The position numbers were made by a program, and so were the translations under genes. A DNA stretch of 6,869 nt, taken from assembly GCA_022615215.1 (NCBI GenBank), contig JAKEHD010000429.1, positions 1-6,869 on the forward strand, given 5' to 3'. This DNA comes from Blastocatellia bacterium. GTDB lineage: Bacteria > Acidobacteriota > Blastocatellia > UBA7656. The notes below the pieces were generated by a model, which was not told where the DNA came from, made no database searches, and saw only the letters and a list, made by a program, of their open reading frames with translations. Below are positions 4,787-6,869 of this stretch, piece by piece. The stretch's first letter is position 1. Each line of letters opens with the position of its first letter.

Positions 4787-5854
4787 ATGGATGCCCAAAC
4801 GCCATCGAATCCATTTACACAGGTAAAATTCATCGATGATCCCCGCAAATTCTTCGGACGGCAGACGGAGTTATATCAAATCTTCGACAGGCTGAAGACA
4901 TTGCAATGCATATCGGTCGTCGGTGAGCGGCGCATAGGCAAGCCATCGCTTCTCTATCACGTCACCCAGACAGCAAAGCAACATATCGGGGAGGGCTTCC
5001 AGGCTTTTTACAGCGATCTGCCGGACGTAAAAGATGAAGAGAGCTTTTACAAACTCATGTGCCGAGCGTTGGGCGAAGACGGCAACGGCTTTAGCGACCT
5101 CGAACGAATCGTGAGAGGCAAGAAAGTAATCGCCTGTCTCGATGAATTCGAGAATGTGACAAAGCAGGCGGCCTTCTCGCGGGGCTTCTTCGATTCACTG
5201 CGGAGCCTCGCGCAATCGGGCAACCTCGCATTTATATTGGCGACGGAGCATTCCCTGGCCGAGTTGTGCCGCGATGAGCGAATCGCCACCTCTCCTTTCT
5301 GGAATATTTTCAGCCGTATGGACCTCGGATTGTTCAAGCCGGGTGAAGCAGAAGAGATGGTTCGGGCAGGCTTCGATTCGGCGGGCATTCCCCTAGAGAC
5401 GGAGGAACTCGCGCGTGTCAAGGAACTGGCGGGGTTATTCCCGTTTTTCCTTCAGTTGGCATGCTATCATCTATTCGAGATGAAGGTCGGGCGGGCAGCG
5501 GAGTGGGAGCAAGGTTTCGAGCGGAGCGCCAGAGATCACCTGCACTACTTGTGGTCCAAGCTGACCTCCAGAGAGCGGGCGGCGCTGCGCTGGTCGCTGG
5601 GCTTTGGCGGAAGGCACCCCGATGACGAGTTGCTGATGGATTTGGAGCGGCGAGGGTTGATGGTCCCTGTCAAGAAGCAATTCGGATGGTGGGTCTTCTC
5701 GGAAGCCTTCGAGGTCATAGTGAGGAACCCGCCGCCGCGTAGAAAGCAGAAGCGATGGTGGAACCGGCTCTTTAGCCGATTCAAAGGCGGCAAGATTTCG
5801 GTTGGCCCTGTATCGGTTGAGATTCCGGTCGAGCGCGAAGAGGACGAACGCTGA
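4787..5854 (+). CDS. AAA+/STAND-like ATPase with winged-helix C-terminus and aberrant Walker A
   Basis: The 355-aa product is a P-loop NTPase of the archaeal-ATPase/Orc-like AAA group. Residues 22-33 (FFGRQTELYQIF) are the AAA+ box II. Walker A is GERRIGKPS (46-54). Walker B is VIACLDEFE (114-122) with D119/E120. A sensor-1-like ILATEHS lies at 150-156. A helical lid follows (about 184-235), then a winged-helix-like part (about 252-312) and a basic, Trp-containing tail (316-355) with alternating hydrophobic residues. The Ser/Thr normally after the Walker A lysine is Pro53 (codon CCA; one C-to-T change would restore Ser). That should impair Mg-ATP binding unless Ser54 compensates. Such proteins act as ATP-dependent switches, often sensing a trigger through the C-terminal part. 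The stop overlaps the next start (TGATG), so both products are probably made together. The partner and trigger are unknown. Confidence 0.85.
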   Translation: MDAQTPSNPFTQVKFIDDPRKFFGRQTELYQIFDRLKTLQCISVVGERRIGKPSLLYHVTQTAKQHIGEGFQAFYSDLPDVKDEESFYKLMCRALGEDGNGFSDLERIVRGKKVIACLDEFENVTKQAAFSRGFFDSLRSLAQSGNLAFILATEHSLAELCRDERIATSPFWNIFSRMDLGLFKPGEAEEMVRAGFDSAGIPLETEELARVKELAGLFPFFLQLACYHLFEMKVGRAAEWEQGFERSARDHLHYLWSKLTSRERAALRWSLGFGGRHPDDELLMDLERRGLMVPVKKQFGWWVFSEAFEVIVRNPPPRRKQKRWWNRLFSRFKGGKISVGPVSVEIPVEREEDER

Positions 5855-6869
5855 TGCAAGCGATCAAACAATTCCTGCACGATTGCCTGTGGCAATTTTC
5901 TATGATCTTCTTTCGCCCTAGCCTCAGGGAAAAGGTTAATCAAATTGACATTTGGCGGAAGTTGAGAGTCGTTGCTATCGAGATTCTTGTCACTGTTGTA
6001 CTTCTATTCTTACTTGTAGAAGAAATCCCTTTCGACTTTGTTGATAGCTCAAAAGACGTGTTGCTCGGCGTGACGGTCGGCACGTTGGGAGTCGTGCTTG
6101 GAGGCTTGGCGGTCGACATGTTTGTAGGCGTGGTGGGAGTCGTGGCGTTCGGCGTGGCGGCTAGCATGTTTTTAGGCGTGGTGTACGGCGGCATTGCGGC
6201 CGGCACGATGGAAGTCGTGATTGTAGGCGTGGCATTTATGGCAGGTTACTTCCGATTATTTTTGTTGCCCATCGAAGTGCCTACCACGTTTGTGGCGATG
6301 GTGCGTGCAAGACGGCAGCCTCAACGGGCAGCGCAGTTTCTTAGACAGTCCCTTGCTTATTGGGACGAAGCCATATTACTGCCGCAGCCATTCCTAACTT
6401 CGCTGTTAGTACACGTGGGAAAACAGAATCGGGACGAACTGTTGAAGGCTGTCACTCACCTTATAACGAACACATTTCAACGTCGGGCCGCCGTCAACGC
6501 TCTTCTGGAACTGATCAGACAGGATTTGCTCAATTGCCGCACTCTCGAAGAGATCGCGCAAGTCCAGGAAAACTTGGGATGGTTGACCAGACAGTTAGGA
6601 AAGACTACCGCAATTCATACTGGCGGAGAAATCCAGCCTGTTGGCGAACTGCATCTCGCCATGCGCAGGGCCGGGGAGAAAGAATTCATACCTGTGGAAA
6701 GGCAACGCACAGAGGACGGGCAGAGTAGCTCAGACATCTCATCAACAACAAAAGGAACAGAGCCTGTAGAGGGGCAATTGCCTGCCATTCGTTCCGAAGA
6801 TATGGTTCAAGTCATCTCTCCTGATTCAATCCCATCAGGCGAATTCGTTAGAGCGCCCACGATTATTCA
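5854..6869 (+). CDS. Membrane protein with Gly/Val-repeat transmembrane region, partner of the ATPase (3' end outside window)
   Basis: ATG 5854 overlaps the ATPase stop, and the frame is open for 338 codons to the window edge, so the gene is incomplete. Residues 1-36 are polar to amphipathic. Residues 38-57 (with IEILVTVVLLFLLV) are a clear transmembrane helix. Residues 70-140 are a Gly/Val-rich hydrophobic region able to form three to four further helices, built of units beginning Gly-Val at 72, 92, 108 and 125. After RLFLLPIEVP comes a soluble helical part (150-250) with AYWDEAILLPQPF and DLLNCRTLEEIAQ. A polar Ser/Thr/Glu-rich, probably disordered region follows (285-338). I do not recognise the family with certainty. 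The YWDE...LP and RDL-CR-L-EIA pattern reminds me of proteins beside similar ATPases in Chloroflexi and cyanobacteria, a recollection I cannot verify. A membrane effector or channel gated by the ATPase is inference. Confidence 0.75.
   Translation, partial: MQAIKQFLHDCLWQFSMIFFRPSLREKVNQIDIWRKLRVVAIEILVTVVLLFLLVEEIPFDFVDSSKDVLLGVTVGTLGVVLGGLAVDMFVGVVGVVAFGVAASMFLGVVYGGIAAGTMEVVIVGVAFMAGYFRLFLLPIEVPTTFVAMVRARRQPQRAAQFLRQSLAYWDEAILLPQPFLTSLLVHVGKQNRDELLKAVTHLITNTFQRRAAVNALLELIRQDLLNCRTLEEIAQVQENLGWLTRQLGKTTAIHTGGEIQPVGELHLAMRRAGEKEFIPVERQRTEDGQSSSDISSTTKGTEPVEGQLPAIRSEDMVQVISPDSIPSGEFVRAPTII
6067..6231 (+). repeat. In-frame degenerate repeats inside the membrane-protein gene
   Basis: Blocks begin GGCGTG at 6067, 6127, 6175 and 6226. 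The later boundaries are preceded by TTGTA or TTTTA. Block lengths of 60, 48 and 51 bp are all multiples of 3, so the frame is kept. They encode units of 20, 16 and 17 residues starting Gly-Val. They look like an expanded, diverged tandem duplication in the membrane segment. Confidence 0.6.

Noticed and set aside
5940..6206. Thr/Pro-rich 88-aa minus-strand frame
   Set aside because: It is an antisense shadow of the Gly/Val-repeat region of the membrane protein. The low complexity arises from the GGCGTGG-type repeat.
6360..6728. 122-aa plus-strand frame
   Set aside because: It overlaps the open frame from 5854 in another phase and has no SD. The longer frame is continuous and coupled to the ATPase.
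6716..6790. tRNA-like D-arm string (GAGTAGCTCAGA)
   Set aside because: No T-arm motif or acceptor stem pairing follows, and it lies within the coding frame.

Overview
The window looks like a piece of a mesophilic, SD-using bacterial chromosome of about 50-55% G+C. Purine-rich Shine-Dalgarno sites, GTG starts, short TGA-containing heptamer repeats beside genes and the mix of gene families would fit an Acidobacteriota (Blastocatellia-like) genome. That assignment is an impression from gene content and is weakly supported.

Left part (1-2527), minus strand: two housekeeping-type genes. A TIGR01777-family NAD(P)-dependent epimerase-like protein (1607-2527, GTG start with a near-perfect SD) lies upstream of a secreted type I phosphodiesterase / nucleotide pyrophosphatase (69-1469) with all its metal ligands and its catalytic threonine. 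They are separated by a 137-bp gap filled by a large imperfect palindrome and 8-bp tandem repeats. Heptamer repeats of the form TGAnnnC sit at or on the stop codons here and again at 2768-2788.

Middle (2528-4786): nearly 2.3 kb with only one convincing protein gene, a small Cro/CI-type (XRE) regulator (3474-3941). The flanking non-coding stretches are not empty. Each carries what looks like a complete minus-strand transcription unit with no good ORF. One runs from a TTGACA-17-TACTAT promoter at 3391-3419 to intrinsic terminators at 3254-3287 and/or 2808-2880. The other runs from a TATAAT promoter at 4543-4572 to a very strong intrinsic terminator at 4242-4295. The XRE promoter carries a dyad plus a third half-site at 10-bp spacing, next to the -35 of the divergent minus-strand promoter.

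Right part (4787-6869), plus strand: a translationally coupled pair. The first gene encodes a 355-aa AAA+/STAND-like ATPase with a winged-helix-like C-terminus and an odd Walker A motif (GKP instead of GKS/T). Its stop overlaps (TGATG) the start of a second gene that runs open for 338 codons off the window edge. The second product is a membrane protein with an N-terminal transmembrane helix, a Gly/Val-rich internally repeated membrane region and a long soluble helical C-terminal part. A NTPase sensor/switch coupled to a glycine-rich membrane protein, next to an XRE regulator and candidate small RNAs, is the most interesting module here. Its function is unknown, and a defence or stress-response role is only a hypothesis.
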